A stretch of 64,000 bases of DNA from NCBI GenBank assembly GCA_016630905.1, contig WBMQ01000004.1, positions 1,612,001 to 1,676,000 of the forward strand, given 5' to 3'. This DNA is from Capillidium heterosporum. Taxonomy: Eukaryota; Entomophthoromycota; Entomophthoromycetes; Entomophthorales; Capillidiaceae. Made by a program: the position numbers and the translations under genes. This document shows, in pieces, positions 11,238 to 24,440 of this stretch; the stretch's first letter is position 1, and every line of letters begins with the position of its first letter. The notes beneath the pieces are model-generated. The model searched no databases and was not told the DNA's origin. It saw nothing but the letters and a program-made list of their open reading frames with translations.

Positions 11238-13263
11238 CTAAAGTACAAATTCCTGCTCACCGCCATCAATCATATGGTATGGATGGACTTGACATATGCC
11301 CATATGCCTAAAAGCTAAAACTAAAATATAGAGCCTATCTTCATATAACTTAAAGTGATGTGGGAATGAATGCATATCTAAAAGAAGTAATCTATATAGA
11401 GAAGTAGGCATTAGTATTATATTTTTTTGATTCATAAGCTTACCTAGTTCTGATTGGGATTGCTCGTTAAAGCTGCGGGTGTGGTTAAAGCTGTCAGTTA
11501 GCACCAAATCCGAATCTACAAGATATTAAAACTTGAGGGAAGCGTATCAGTTACCTGATCGATCTAGGAATTTGAGGTTGGTGGTCGGTAAGGCTGGATC
11601 CACTTCGACCTCAACCTCAACCTCAATTTTAGATTCAACTTCATGCTCATGCTTCACTTCATGCCTACATTCCACTTCCATTTCCATTTCCGGCTCTGGT
11701 TTCGCTTCAATATCAGGCTGGAGCTTAGTCTCAGGTACAAGCTCCAAATCAGGATGTATTTTAACTGTTCGATTTACATTTGGTAGCACGACAGGTGACA
11801 TATTTTCGGTAGATTTGGCAATACTGGACGTCGCTTTGATTAGATTGTCCAGCAAGTTGGGGGTCTCTCCAAAAAGTTTGAGGCAGTTGGGATCGGATTG
11901 GAGTATCTGTTGTAGCTGTGGATAGCCATCGATTAACTTACCAAAAGTGGGGTTTCTTTTTACTATTTCAGCCATCTGTTTAGTATTGTCGATATCAATT
12001 GTCACTGGAGCTTTGGTTGAACCTCTTATTAGGATATCCGGTAGTGCCTTTGATAGGAATTAGTAATCAACAGAGTTAAAATTATACCATCATTGATGTC
12101 TGATTGGTGCCGTTGGCTAATATTTGTGTTGAGTCAAATGGTAGGATCTGGGTACTATCGTTAAAAAGTAATGGGTTAAAGGAGGTTGCCCCTGCATCAT
12201 TTAGTCCAAAGCTAGGTTGCATATTTCCAAGTTGGGATGAATCGGTGAGGTTGAAGGCGGAATCCAAGCCAGTTGAATCACCCATAAGTGATTTAAACAT
12301 ACTTTCATAGTCCATGTTACCTGTGTTGAGTCCACCGTCGATATTGTTGAAGCTGGGAAAAGGAGTATTTATTTGAGTTAGGGTATTATTAGCTGAGAGT
12401 AAGCTTGGAATGTCCCCAGATTCCTTCAATTGCGAGATCTGCTCATCGATTTCTCGGAATGGGTTATCTGGAATCTGTATTTGGGCTTGATTAGAAAGGT
12501 TATTGAAGTTGAATAGGTTGTTGTTGATATCGAATGGGGTGACACCTCCGTTTGTGTTAAATAGCTGACCTGGGTTGAAGTTAAACAGACTGTTAGTATC
12601 ATTTATTCCATTAAAGTTGGGCATCGGTGTAGTCATTTGAGGTAAGTCGGGGTAGTTGTTGATCCTCTCCCTTTTGCTGTCACCTTCCTTTTGAACCTTA
12701 ACCTTCTTTCGCTCGTTGGTCTTTGGTGGTGGCTGCTTAGCCCTCTCAGGAAAGCTGTCCCATTCTTTGATACATTCTTCAATAGTACGTGTCTTGACCT
12801 TTCTAGCCACTTTGGGCCAATCCTTACCGTATTTGTGGACCTGATGTATACAGACTAAATTTCTCCATTATCGACCAATCTCCACTATTCAAATGTTGCT
12901 TGGTACCGATCGAACTACTTTGTCGATTTCGTAGTTCTTGACGCTGCTTGGACCCCAAACCTTGAGCTAGGAGCTTGATGGATGGGGGTAACTCACTAAT
13001 CTTTCGTTCAGAGTTGGAGGTGTTGTGAGTGCTATCCTAAATTCAAATACAATTTTCAGAAACTCGAGCTAAACTGCCAAAATTTACTTCCTCATGTGGA
13101 TCCATTTGAGTTCAAAAGGTGGCTGGTTTGTCTTGGATTGATATTGGGTTGTAGGAGAGGAGGCTTCAGGAGGTTGGTTGGTCCTAAAATTTTAAACTTT
13201 GGGTAGGTTACGCCCAATTAGATGACCAAACTCATGATCTATCTACTTCCAAAATTTGTTCAT
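11238..13263 (-). CDS. SANT/Myb-like nuclear protein, Asn-rich, 7 exons
   Basis: A model that keeps frame throughout uses exons 13263-13247, 13183-13088, 13031-12907, 12854-12088, 12047-11555, 11515-11444 and 11377-11238 (569 aa). Exon 4 carries the second half of a SANT/Myb fold (VHKYGKDWPKVARKVKTRT, then IEECIKEW), a histone- or DNA-binding module of chromatin regulators. The next 200 residues are Asn/Phe/Pro/Gln-rich, as in fungal transcription factors. Exon 5 is Glu/Lys-rich. The last exon (MHSFPHHFKLYEDRLYILV) is a small hydrophobic block I do not recognise. A transcription or chromatin role is inference. The 12907/12854 join is uncertain: the skipped bases could encode DWSIMEKF, which has the canonical spacing to the YGKDW motif but lies one base out of frame. 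Confidence 0.65.
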
Positions 13264-14631
13264 TCTGAACTCTCTGAAATTTTATGTGCTAGTACTTTGA
13301 TTGGATGGCTTGGAAAAAATTTCTGGACGTATGAATTTAACTTGTTGAAAATTAGTACTCCTTACAATTAGCGATTGATTAGTTGGTTTTGAAAGAGATG
13401 CTGAAATAATAGGAAGTGTTAAACTAAAGCTTAAGATTTCAGAAAACTTCAAACTATACTGGATAAAAGTAATAGATACAATCTTTTTGAACTAGGTACA
13501 CGGTCACTAAAACGGGAAATGTCTTTTAAGTTGTAGCTATTTGAAAACAAGTCTATTTACCTATAGGTTTATTTAAATATTATACTACTATTGCATTCCA
13601 ATATAGACATTACGTTGATAATATCAGAGATCTAGACACTTTCTTTAAACTTGAAGTGATAAAAATAGATGTACATTTCTTCATTTTGAATAAATACATT
13701 CAAGAGGCGATTGTATCAGTCTTTTTCTTGGGCTTTGCTGCCTGGAAACTAATAAGTTAAAATGAATAGCCAGTGTATCGTAGAAACAACTTCTAAATAT
13801 CAGCTCTTTACACTAATCAAATTAACATCTTGAACTGCCAATGTGAGTAAAGCTACCTTTTAAACGTCTGCTCTTTAAAGTAGTTTTTGGATAGATACGA
13901 ATCTTAATCAAGGATCTTGGCTTAACGCTTTAGTTCCTCAGCCCTCACTTTTCCTTTCAAATTTCAATTAAACCAATCTTGTGGTGTAATGTCTATATCC
14001 AAGGCCTCAAGTTCCTATTTCTGGGATAAGATGGTCCTACATCTTTAAATAGGCTGACCTAGGGGACTTTGTACATCAAAAGTCTATTAGATTTGCAGCT
14101 ACAAGACTACTTAGGCCTTGGCCTCATGTGATTGGAACCCATTATTTTTACTTTTTGAGGATATGTAGGAAAGTTCTCAATTTTTATTATTCCAGCAATC
14201 AAGTTCTTCAACTAAGAGCCGATGGAACTTTGCCTTGGCAATTATCCATCTTTTCAAATACAATCAATAACTTAGGGTGGTGGAAGCGATGGACCAAATT
14301 ATAGTTACTCCATAGTATCACACTCTTTACCAACGAATTGGAACCTTTAAGCTACAAAGTCAGCAATTGATGTTACTGTAATTGAGTAGCCATGTGTAGG
14401 AGATTTGAGCCATCGGTTTTAAAGGGTATCAAATGTAATAACATTGTAAACAAACGAAAAGGAAAGGGGACGTGTTAAGAGACTGAACATATTTTAATTA
14501 TTAAACTTAGATATTGAAACTTAGGAAAGGGAGGGAAGATAGAGGAGCGTAAGTAGGTGGCTTACTCCACCTATAAAAAACTAAAACGAATTCTTGAACT
14601 TTTGTTAAAAGTTATAAATTAAGGGTTGCGG
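13264..14631. other. Intergenic
   Basis: AT-rich, no convincing coding frame on either strand. The minus-strand stretch 13300-13400 is briefly open and Ser/Asn-rich and could hold an upstream exon of the SANT gene, but no start or splice pair is compelling. Confidence 0.4.
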
Positions 14632-15533
14632 CTAAATCATATGGAATGATGCTCTCCTTTCATTTCTCGTCACTTCAGGGAAGAAATTCTCTTGACTGCG
14701 GGAGGCTCTAGATTCCTTAGCTAAGCTATGTGTCCTCGTCCTCAGTGTGGTAAGGTCGGGTTCTGATTTGGAGGTCATGCTATTCCTACGTCTAAATTTG
14801 GTCTGAGGCGGTGGGTAGTGGAATCGAGACCAGTTTCCGGGATGGTTGGTAGGGGCTACTAGGTTAGGTAAGGATCTAACACCGACGTGGTCACGTAAAC
14901 GGTGGACCATAGCGTTGATTACAACTAGCTGACCCAACGGTCTTCCCTTCCCTGTACTGCAGCTTACGTAGCGAGTTCAGGTAGGTAACACGTAAAGGTG
15001 AGTTCGTCAACTCCAGTGGGATGCCAGCATCGTTCATGGCAAGGGTTAGTGCTATATCGCCCTCATCTAAAGTCCCATCGTCCATATCGAACCTCGAACT
15101 CAAACTTAACTTTTCGGGAGGGGTAGGTCCCTTTACTTTTGGACTCACGTCGGATGTCACTGATAAATAGACTGCGTATGCTGGACAAGAGGTGGAAGCC
15201 CTTGGCCTTGGGTTTAGACTCGGTAGCTGGCTGAACCACCTTGCCTTTGCTGGCGAATAGGGAAAACCGCTTCTTTGTTTTGAGGGTCGCTATCGAAGCA
15301 TCATCCTTCTCCTTGTGTAGTTGGATAGTAGTTGGGGTATCTATGACCTGAGCAAACTTTTTGGCGAATTCGTCGAATCCAGTCAAGTTATCGACATCGA
15401 AATTTCGAACTGGACGGTGTTGCAGCTTGTCAAAGGTAGCTTGCAGCGAAAGTGGTCGTGAACGTTGGGGAGCTGCCGCATTTTCAAAGTTGAACTGGGG
15501 TTCCAAATGTCCCTCTAACGCGGTTGCCATCAT
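14632..15533 (-). CDS. Hypothetical basic, Ser/Arg-rich protein, 3 exons
   Basis: Exons 15533-15149, 15066-14968 and 14924-14632 join in frame to 258 aa. The donors are GTGAGT and GTAAGC and the acceptors TTTAG and CTAG. The first intron is 82 nt, long for this genome; the second is 43 nt. Residues 1-130 are Arg/Lys/Ser-rich (RSRPLSLQATFDKLQHRP; KTKKRFSLFASKGK). The middle holds a short structured-looking helix block (DIALTLAMNDAGIPLELT). The tail has basic phospho-site-like motifs (RRRNSMTSKSEPDL; RASRSQENFF). I know no domain matching this. Basic S/R motifs of this kind are often kinase targets, but that is general knowledge, not a call. Without the introns the region looks like three overlapping frames; the splice model removes the need for frameshifts. 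Confidence 0.6.
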
Positions 15534-18480
15534 CTGACTTGTATGTTTGTAGTTGAAGTGATAGTTAGTACAAAATTTTTTAAAAGGTAAGCTGATAAGG
15601 TTGGCGATAAGGTTGTGTGCTCTAAAATCTAATGAGGAACTGGCTGGAATTAATTATTTTTATCCAAACCTTTATAAATAAAAGGATATCTATTAGGTGG
15701 CTCCCAAGTATTTATAGCAGGCAGGTATTTATAAACTTCCCTGGCTAATTTTCTCGGTTCAACACCTAACTTATAACTTGCTAAATTCTCTAATTTAAGC
15801 CAATGGCTGGGTCGAAACTTTGATACAGATCTCCAACATTGGTTGTAATTCTATGATTTAATGCCTACCATGCCCTAACAATTTTGCACTGGATATGACA
15901 AGTAGAAGTAGGGGGAGAATTAAAGAGCAGCCAAATTTACGTAGTGTTTCAGAATATTACGTAGCTTACCTTGAGTGAAGGACCTTCTCCAATTACTCTT
16001 ATTCATAAAGGTTATCGGTTGCCTGATAAGGTAGCTAACTTAAATCCCTTATTGGAAACCGAGGTTCTTAGTAGCGGATGAGTAGGCAAGTTTGGCGAGT
16101 TCAAGACAAGTAGGCTTCCTCAACAAAGGATACTGCTGGCAACAGTTAATGCAACTTAAAATATGAACATTTGAAGTATACTTTAAATAGGTTAATGATT
16201 GAAAAGTTACAAATTGGTGAGACTCATTATAAATCCAATGTTTTTATGGTATCATCGCCCAACCTAGTTATAGTTTAATCTCCCAAAGGCTTAATTGTTA
16301 CCGAAGAAAGCCTTTAATTTCGCTTAAAGCTTGATACTGTAATCTCATTAATCCATTAATCCCTATTGCCTTGAGACATTTATGGATAGTTGCTATTTTA
16401 AGTTCGAGACCACAAAGCCATACTATAAAAAGGTCAGGCTAGTCCCGAATTACATCGGTTGGCGGTAGCTGTGCCAAGCTAGACCGTTACATTTCATTAA
16501 GATGGTGGTTGGCATGTAGTGCGATGATTATAAGTAGCAGTAGTGGAACAAGCCTTTGTGTATATAGCTATGGCATAAATTTGGATTCTGTTAAACTTTT
16601 GTCAAAATTTCAACCTTATTAATCAAAAATGGTTTACTGGCAAGGTTTATTAATCTGATCCAGCTATTATGTGCTGGTCCCATTTATAGTGTGGTACCTC
16701 GACTACAAAGCTAGACCAAAAGGCTATCTTTATTGAAGATTTTAAGTTGCTTATTTGAAATTATGACTAAATTAATATAGTTAGAGCTGATTTATAGTAG
16801 AGCTTCGTATGGTGTCCCAAAATAATATTGATACCAATACAAAATCCAACATTAGCTCTGTTTCAAAACATTACAAGTCTTTCTAATGGCACATTATACT
16901 AAAATCTACAGTATTTGGAATTGAAGGTGAACTATGAAATTGGCTGCAAAAATATACTTCCTTTACACCAAATTACACTTGCAATCTCATTAAGTTTAAT
17001 CAAATTATAGATGTAGTTCGGAGCAGAGAGTAGTATATATTTACTTTTGTGAAAAAGTCAAAGTAACCTATATGTAAGTAAGTCGCTGGAATATTTATTT
17101 AGTATATTTGCATTCTATTATATCCAACTTATTTTTATAATATATAGATTGGCTTAAGCTTAGACAATATATATCAAAGTCAACTTAGTCGAAATTGATG
17201 TTTGTGAAATTATAGTAAGGATTTAATTGTTGAAAAGTGGTAGTTTTTATATCTCTTAATAGCTCATATATATCCTAAACCATACCTTTATAAGTATCTG
17301 TATAAGTTGGTATCTACACATGGTGGAATTTAAGTTTATATTATTACACTAATTAGATATATCAGAATTCTATTATTCATCAAAAAGTTATTGTTATCAA
17401 ACTCATCACCACCGTTTATTCCATTGTCTCCCTTATCTGAATCCCTCTTCACCTTGTCTTTCGCTCTATGCTCATTGGATTCCTGCTTGTTCTCATCATT
17501 TTTTGAAGTATTGTCCTTTTTAGAAATCACTTCCCTCTTCTGCATGTTTTTTTTCATTTATGCTTTTGTCAAAGAATAAGAGAGCTTTACCAATCGATTT
17601 AGTAGCCGAGATATTAAAGTTTTCTAGCTTTGTTTCCATCTCTTACCTAGATGTTAAACATGTTTGATACCATTGGCCTGTTGAAGGTTGTTGAGATGTG
17701 ACGTATTTTAAAAAGTTGGTAGGTTGAAGCTGCTAAAGTAAAAGTAATAAGCCAAGTATAGATGTACATTTGTTGACCATTGTTGTTAAGATTTCATAAA
17801 GTTATAAGGTTAAGGTTGCTAACCTATACAAAAGTTAGATAAAGGGTTAGATGTGCATTTAAAACTAGCTGCCTAAGATGGCTTTGAGATCCTAAATATA
17901 ATTTCCGCACTATTTTTAAGAAAGTGTTAGCAAATGCAAAGTTTCATATATACAAATATATACTCAGTTTAGTTTATATAGTACTCACTAAGCTCATTTC
18001 AGTAGTTTCTTTTTAAGATAGTTTACATATCCTTCAATATTTAGGATACTATCATAGCAAGATTGGAGAGTTTACTATATTTTTATTGGTTAATGTGTAA
18101 AATTCTACTCCAGTAAACCCATTCATTTGCTTATCTTTAGAGCTATCCAATCATTCTTATTATCTTTCGAAATTAGCTAAAGTCATTTACTATATATACA
18201 AATCATAAAGCTAATAATTTTTTTATACATCTGAAGATTTTTTACAATACTTGCATATTAGTAAGGGCTTAAATCCTACTTTTTAACAAATATTTATCTT
18301 AATAGCTGAATATAACTTCAGTAGTATAAGCGCTGAAAAAGATACAGTATATGCACTTTTGTTATAGCTCGTTTTCAATAGTAAACATAAAAAGAATATA
18401 TCAAAATAAAATAACACCATACTTATACCATTACTTTATTATATATTATAAAGCCTTATAATTTCTCTTCCGAATTGAGT
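15534..18480. other. Gene-poor AT-rich stretch
   Basis: About 2.9 kb without a supported gene. The only charged frame is on the minus strand at 17336-17557 (Lys/Asp/Asn/Glu-rich, starting MKKNMQKREV). It has no signal peptide, and an overlapping 39-codon frame starts at about 17638. I leave it as unresolved, possibly a relic of the charged secreted family. Confidence 0.4.
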
Positions 18481-18488
18481 TGTTTGAA

Positions 18489-20532
18489 TTACATAGTGCT
18501 ATAGACCCCATCTTCCTTTTTAACAAGAGGGTCATAGAGACCAACCTTGACAGCTTTACCATCTATGGCTACGACGATTTGATAGATATTGGTGATTATA
18601 AAGAGCCTATAGTGATAGTGATGGTAGTTCTACCTAGAAAGGAGGTGCCGAAGGTCTGTTTCATCTCTTTCTTAGTCTTGGAATCTAATGTCGAGATTGC
18701 TTTTCTCCAAATCTAAGATACTAGGATCCTTGAACAAAGTTCGAGCTATGATGGCTCACTACTTTTCCCTACCACTTGGAAGTAAATCTCGTTCTTTTAC
18801 AATCGTGGTGTATCTCAGGAAAGCTTAATATTTTGTTATGAATGGAGTCAAATTAGCTGCTTCATAAATCTGCTTATCATTAGCATCGAGATTACCGCAG
18901 CGAATGCTATACATGGCATTCTCGTCAAAAAGTGCAACGTCCTGGGAACAACTCCAATCGAGTTATGTAGGCTACCTAGTTTGAAGTTTTAAAAGTCGTC
19001 GCTATTGATATTAATAACACCATAAATTGCACGATAGAAATGAAAAGACAGTTTAAAAATGGTGAACTTACCACCACTGCTGAAGCCAGTCAAAGTGATA
19101 GAGGTTCTGGGCTGTATATATAAACTGAAGTTACCCAATACTTTGCGATCGTTATCGTAGCTAAAATTGAACTAAATTAAAACGTAAAGTTAGTGCTTTG
19201 AATGTATACTATATAAATTATCAAATATTATGGAGTATGGAACCTGACTCCTGTTGGTGACGTCAGTAGCATCAAAAGAATTACAAGCATCTAGTTATAT
19301 AGTTTAAAATATAATTACAGTTTCCATGTCAATAAGGTTTTTCTGATCGTGTGATAATAGTTTCCGAAGCTGTTCAAAAGAGAGAAAGATGGGGTAGGGT
19401 AGTTGATCAATATGGTTAGATCGCCAGGTCTTCTGTTGTCAATTACAATCCAACTAGCGTACCTTAAGCTGGCCGCTGATACAATTTAAACTAAAATGAG
19501 ATTCTGCACTAGATTTAAGATAGGTAAGGTGACTAGAAATTTGAATTGGTCTTCAAGTATCTAACTATCGCCTTGTCATACTTATAAACTTCAAATCTTT
19601 CAGCCGTTACTAGTTCCACCAATTCGACGTCTAAAAATGAATCTAAGGATATATCCTCCGCTTAGGTTTCCGAAATAGTAATCTCCCAACAGAAGTTGGA
19701 TCTAAGCACCTAAGCTTAATAACCTGGAAAAAATTAAAGGAAAAGTTACTTCCAATAAGTAAAGATAACAGTCATGATTATATACATATCTATAGGCATG
19801 TCTATTATTGAAAAATGCACGGCATGGAGGTAGGCAAACAAAAAAGTCTATTATCATTCCAATAATGTAAGGGCAAAGTTAAATATCAGTAAATTCATCA
19901 AAGTGATTATAGGATTCAAGTCGAGATCCTAAAAGAATAGCCTAAAAACAGTTTACAAACATATATGAAATGAATCTTATCATGATTCTTAGAATCACCT
20001 AAGTCATTCGATTAATACAATACTGTATAGAAATATGGTAAAGGTATCCACCATACGTATCCTATTGATATGATGAGTTTCTGATCTCAAAATCCAATTC
20101 TGAGACGCCTCGATTAATCTATTTCTCCTAAGATTTACAATAGAGAGTGTGCAAATATGGCTTTAAGAGCTTTTAGTTGGTTGGTAGTCATGTCATTTGA
20201 TAGATCGATCATCTATTTGTACTGGAGCGGCTCAAGGGGTTTATTATCAATTTTAAAACAGTACAAAGGTGGTTATCACATTTATTCTCAACCTTAAAGG
20301 CTTGGATTATAGGTAGAGGAGTGGGAGTCTTAGTCGAGGTAGTAGTGGCGATTTTTCTCTGAGGGTTAATGCTGAAGCTGGAATTAAAGGCACTGAAGAA
20401 ATAGCATTGGTAGTCGATTTCATATTTTGATTTTTCTATCAACATTTCCCAAGAGTTAAAGGTTTCACGACAATTAAAAATATGGCATTCAATAACGACC
20501 TTAACATGGCACCTAATATATAGTCTGTACAA
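18489..20532 (-). pseudogene. Decayed multi-exon gene (unknown, extracellular-looking)
   Basis: Several minus-strand pieces look coding but cannot be joined into one frame. From 5' to 3' they are: 20532-20209 (Cys-containing, CHIFNCRETFNSWEML; Thr/Pro linker); about 19650-19530 (DVELVELVTAERFEVYKYD); about 19440-19325 (HIDQLPYPIFLSFEQL); about 19290-19210 (ACNSFDATDVTNRSQVPYS); 19160-19070 (RKVLGNFSLYIQPRTSITL, with a good GTAAGT donor after it); about 18960-18830 (DVALFDENAMYSIRCGN); and 18570-18489 (DGKAVKVGLYDPLVKKED). They show beta-strand-like, N-glycosylation-prone sequence with scattered Cys, as in secreted or cell-surface proteins. In-frame stops (for example within the piece at about 19660) and frame jumps argue for a dead gene. 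I recognise no family. An intact gene with introns I failed to place is possible. Confidence 0.4.
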
Positions 20533-22900
20533 CTATTTGTATAAAAGCACCACTAAAATATAGATGTTTTTTTGAAAAAATAATATACAAAAGTTACCTA
20601 GTAAAACTACCTACCGCATAGAATTTATTTATTCAATAACCAATATAAAAACATCAAAGCCGTGATAGTACTTGAAAGTAATAGATAAATTAGAAATGAG
20701 CTATAAAAATAATACAATTCACAAAACTAACTAGGAAAATAAGTACAGGTTGTAGTCGTTGGATAGTTAGCTTGTATTTACCATACAGTCACAAACTATT
20801 GCCAGTAAATCTAAAGTTAGCAATGCTAAAATCGATCCATGAATACAAAGTTGATGTAGTTTTGATATATAATAGCTTACGTAAAAGTTGTGTCGTTCCA
20901 TTACTGTCGCTGTCGTTGCTATACTAACTCGATTTATAAATATAGTTGGTTGGCAAATTCACTGTAGCAGGAGATAAAACTAATAGGAGCTTACAGGAAT
21001 CTATACCATCTATAGAAATATTAAGTAACTCATCCAAACTTACCTTCACCATTCACACTATATTTATAGAAAAATCAATGCATGTTCATCCATCTATACC
21101 TACTATTCAAATACTGGGCTTCTGTATTATTTCGTTTCTTTATAGTTGAACTGAATCAAGAATGCTTTTTACAATTTCAAATAGGAGGTTATCTAATCAA
21201 TGCTTAAATTACGTAGGCTATATGGAGATGTCATTGGATAAATTGAATTGCACTTGGAAAGTGATATCAGATATGTGCTATGCAACTATTAGAACAAAAG
21301 GGCAAAAGTAATAGGCCATTAACCAACCATCATTTTGTCAATGGGGTTGAGCATTCCTAGTTGGAGTTTTTTACCTTTGCCAGAATTCAAATATCGGATT
21401 CAGCTATAGCAGCTTAATATTTTCCTTATTTAGGTAAATATATGCCTTTGTACTACGCTAATGTCTTAGTTATACATGAAAAATTGCAGGAATAGCTACT
21501 TGTATTAAATTGAAATGATGCTATGCCAAAAATGCGTCAAAGTCCATCGCAACCCATTGGTATTCTTCAAGTAAGCAGAATCCACTATATCCTAAAGTTC
21601 ATTGATCTATTTGCTAGAGAAATTACTACTGTTCATTTTCTTGATCTATATATATGTTTAAATAAAGTCTCAAGTTGCTTAAGCTTCTTATCATACCGTT
21701 CAATTTTAAATATGTAATATATATAGCTTGTATGTATAGATTCTACGTACTCGTTCTATATAATTTCCAACAGAGTGATGGCAGTTTTAAATAAGGAGAG
21801 TGAAATAAGGTACAGAAGACTTAATCTTATAAAGGCTTTGATAAAAGTACAGGGTTTTCTCTTCATTCTTATGGTACAGCATCCCATTAATATATGTCGT
21901 ACTTTTGAGTAAATCTAATTTCCAACTGATATTATTCTCATACCAGACTAAGCTTATAAAGGATTTGATTTAATATAGTATAATAGTTCCTAAATTTTCA
22001 AATATATGAATATCTCTAGTTTAGTATATATCTTTGAATCTCAAGGTAGGTCAGGTGATGAGATGCATTTGATGGGCTTAACCCTAAATATTTATATATT
22101 AGTTAAAGACTTTGTATCTATGGTCTAAATTACTTGAAGTATGTAAAATCTAAAGCTCTTTTATAAAAATTGACACTTAATAGATGTTGATTTTAATATG
22201 ATATATATATAAAGTTTATTTGGCGCCAATATCACTAAAAATATTCAAGTTAACCAATTTCCCACTTAAACCCAGAATGTTGAAAAGTCTATCATGATCC
22301 ATAACTCTAGTTACCTTGGAAAATGCAACTTGCAAAGGTAGTTACGCCCTATACAGTGAGGCTGATGAAATACATATCCATACTTGTGAATATCTGTAGG
22401 AATTCCATTTACTTGAACCGACTCAACTTTTCAACCCAGCAACGTACAGATGGGATTAAATGTGAGTACGATTTAGTAAGCGGTTTCAAATGGGAAAACC
22501 AAGGAGAGTTGGGAGTTGCCATAAGGGTAGTTAAACTGGTCTTGCTAAATATAATTTCTTCCAATAAATGTATATTCTACTTGCTTTTTGCCTATGTTTT
22601 CATTTCAAAGCTGCTCTGAATTTTAAAACTGAGCTAACGGCTGTAGCAAATATAAATTGCTTTGCTTTCATTTAGATTGAGAAATTTATTCGTTTGAAGG
22701 GAGGTGTACAGTTCCCAAAATTGGAAGGTAGTGGATTGGGACAAGTGAAAATTAACTGTTAGCTGGGCTATAAAGTAGATATATAAATGTACCCTGAAGT
22801 CGATTGTAATGAAGCCTAATTTTGAAACCCTTACTCCTAAAACTGTACTTTGGATGTAGTAATTAGTATGTAGTTCGAAGATTCTAGTTGGCGTCTCTCA
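20533..22900. other. Intergenic, gene-poor
   Basis: AT-rich. The small frames at 20946, 21523 and 22323 (+) have no domain, signal peptide or consistent splice sites. Nothing repeated or palindromic stands out. Confidence 0.4.
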
Positions 22901-22919
22901 TACCATACTCAAGAGATAT

Positions 22920-22992
22920 TCACAGCATCAAAGGCTTATTTAGACTTTTTAAACAGCCTTAATAAAAAGTGTGGTATCAACTTGAACGGATG
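22920..22992 (+). pseudogene. Possible fragment of a cysteine-rich secreted gene
   Basis: A short open piece reads SKAYLDFLNSLNKKCGINLNG. It resembles the middle of the cysteine-rich gene at 23259 (EALRQFLEKRQVPCVGV) in spacing of Phe-Leu and Cys. No start or flanking cysteine blocks are found. The match is short, so this is tentative. Confidence 0.25.
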
Positions 22993-23258
22993 GCCGTTCT
23001 ACACAACATAAGTCATGAAGTGGTCTTCAAGTTTTATATCCTTAGTGGCATCTAATTTCTATGCACACATCCAAGTTACTTTTACCAACTTTACGAGGGC
23101 GATCATTCTCAATCTCGTGAAATTGATGGCTATCACAACTTTTACTGTCATTGCATCAATACTGGGATCTAAAAGTCTTCAAGCTTTCTATCAAAAAGTA
23201 AATATAGCTTTGTAAATTAAAACAATTCAACATATAGTGGTAAACGAATCTAACTCCA

Positions 23259-23641
23259 ATGATCAAAAATTTAGTATCGATATTTGTCTTAGTTACTTCC
23301 GTTATAGCCTGCCAGGACGCCTGTACCTTACAGCTACGAGATCGCCGGCGTATGCCTGTTCCGCTGTAAACCTATTTGCAGTATGACTGAAACCCAACAC
23401 CGTGAAGCCTTGAGGCAGTTCCTAGAAAAGAGACAAGTACCCTGCGTTGGCGTGCAAGATGACTCCCTTGTGTGCTACAAAACTTTCGAATTTGAGGATT
23501 GTAGGCAAGTCAAGTGGACCTGTGGACCCGACTGTCCAAGTACTTCATTTTCTAACAATTTCTGACCTATATATTCTATCAGGTGCAGCTTCGAGTTCTA
23601 CTGAGACACATAAAAGTCAACGGTACTTTGGTAGGGAATAG
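23259..23641 (+). CDS. Small secreted 10-Cys protein, single-base frame break
   Basis: The signal peptide starts at 23259 (MIKNLVSIFVLVTSVIA), followed by CQDAC. The frame then shifts by one base within 23321-23335 and continues as GVCLFRCKPIC, then a helical linker, PCVGVQDDSLVC and EDCRQVKWTCGPDC. An intron at 23540-23582 (43 nt, GTACTT...CAG) leads to a short Ser/Thr tail ending at 23641. Cysteine pattern: C-x3-C, C-x3-C-x3-C, C-x8-C, C-x6-C-x3-C, ten in total. The two frames together give about 115 residues before the break is considered. The best-preserved member of a local family (22.9, 24.2, 25.0 and 27.4 kb). Secreted cysteine-rich proteins of this size often act outside the cell, but no specific function can be claimed. 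The break is one extra base: a young pseudogene or an assembly error. Confidence 0.55.
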
Positions 23642-24159
23642 TGGGTTCGAATAGGATGAACTGGAGTGGTGATATGAAGCTTCATGTCTATCACAATAAG
23701 CACTGTTAAGATCTGCGAATTTACCCGGTTCTCACTCCTTCCCTCCAATCCCAACCTATTTCAACTTTCCCGATTTCAACTGAGGTCTATATTACTCTTC
23801 AAAATCATTTACCCCAAACCACTTTAAAAGTTTTAAATGATTTGAGGTGAAAGATTCCAGATAGAGTAGTATTTATTTAGTACTCATTTCAAAAAGGTGT
23901 ACTAAAAATTCCAAATTGATTGCATTCTAGAATAGCTAAAAAACCAGGTATGATGCAGTTTATTAGAAACATATCCAATACAATTATTTGAAATGGATCC
24001 TACCAACCTCTACAGCTTAAGTGTTTAATTTTGATTCCTACATCCTACATCCTGGAGGCTTGTATCTTCTCCAATAAAAATAAAATACTGTATAAAATCT
24101 GAACTTTTTAATAGCTAGTAGAATGTTGACAACAAAACTCCAACCTCGATTGCTATATT

Positions 24160-24440
24160 CATTAAACTGCTAATAATCACTACTTTAGCTTTATTCGCTG
24201 TTGTCGCATATAAAAATGCCTGTGTCTACTAGAACAAAGCAAGAGCCCGATATTTCTACCACTATTAAAAGCTTACAGAAAATCTAGTTCAGCTCACTTC
24301 AAAGTTTTTAAAAAGTCCTTTGGGAAGGAACTCTTGTGTATCGAGATCAATGACGAAGAATTCCTCTGTATCAAAGCTAGATAGCTATAGCACTGCAAGG
24401 GTCCCAAATGGCTTTGTGCTACAAGTTGTAAGAACAACTG
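24160..24440 (+). pseudogene. Dead copy of the secreted 10-Cys gene
   Basis: A hydrophobic leader-like piece (LALFAVVAYKNAC) is followed in another frame by FGKELLCIEINDEEFLC, two in-frame TAG codons, then HCKGPKWLCATSC. The last blocks match the 23259 gene in cysteine spacing (C-x8-C; C-x6-C-x3-C). No usable start. It is a pseudogene by its stops and frame changes. Confidence 0.5.

Noticed and set aside
14632-15533. Three overlapping minus-strand frames that looked like two +1 frameshifts in one gene.
   Set aside because: Introns 15148-15067 (GTGAGT...TTTAG) and 14967-14925 (GTAAGC...CTAG) restore one frame.
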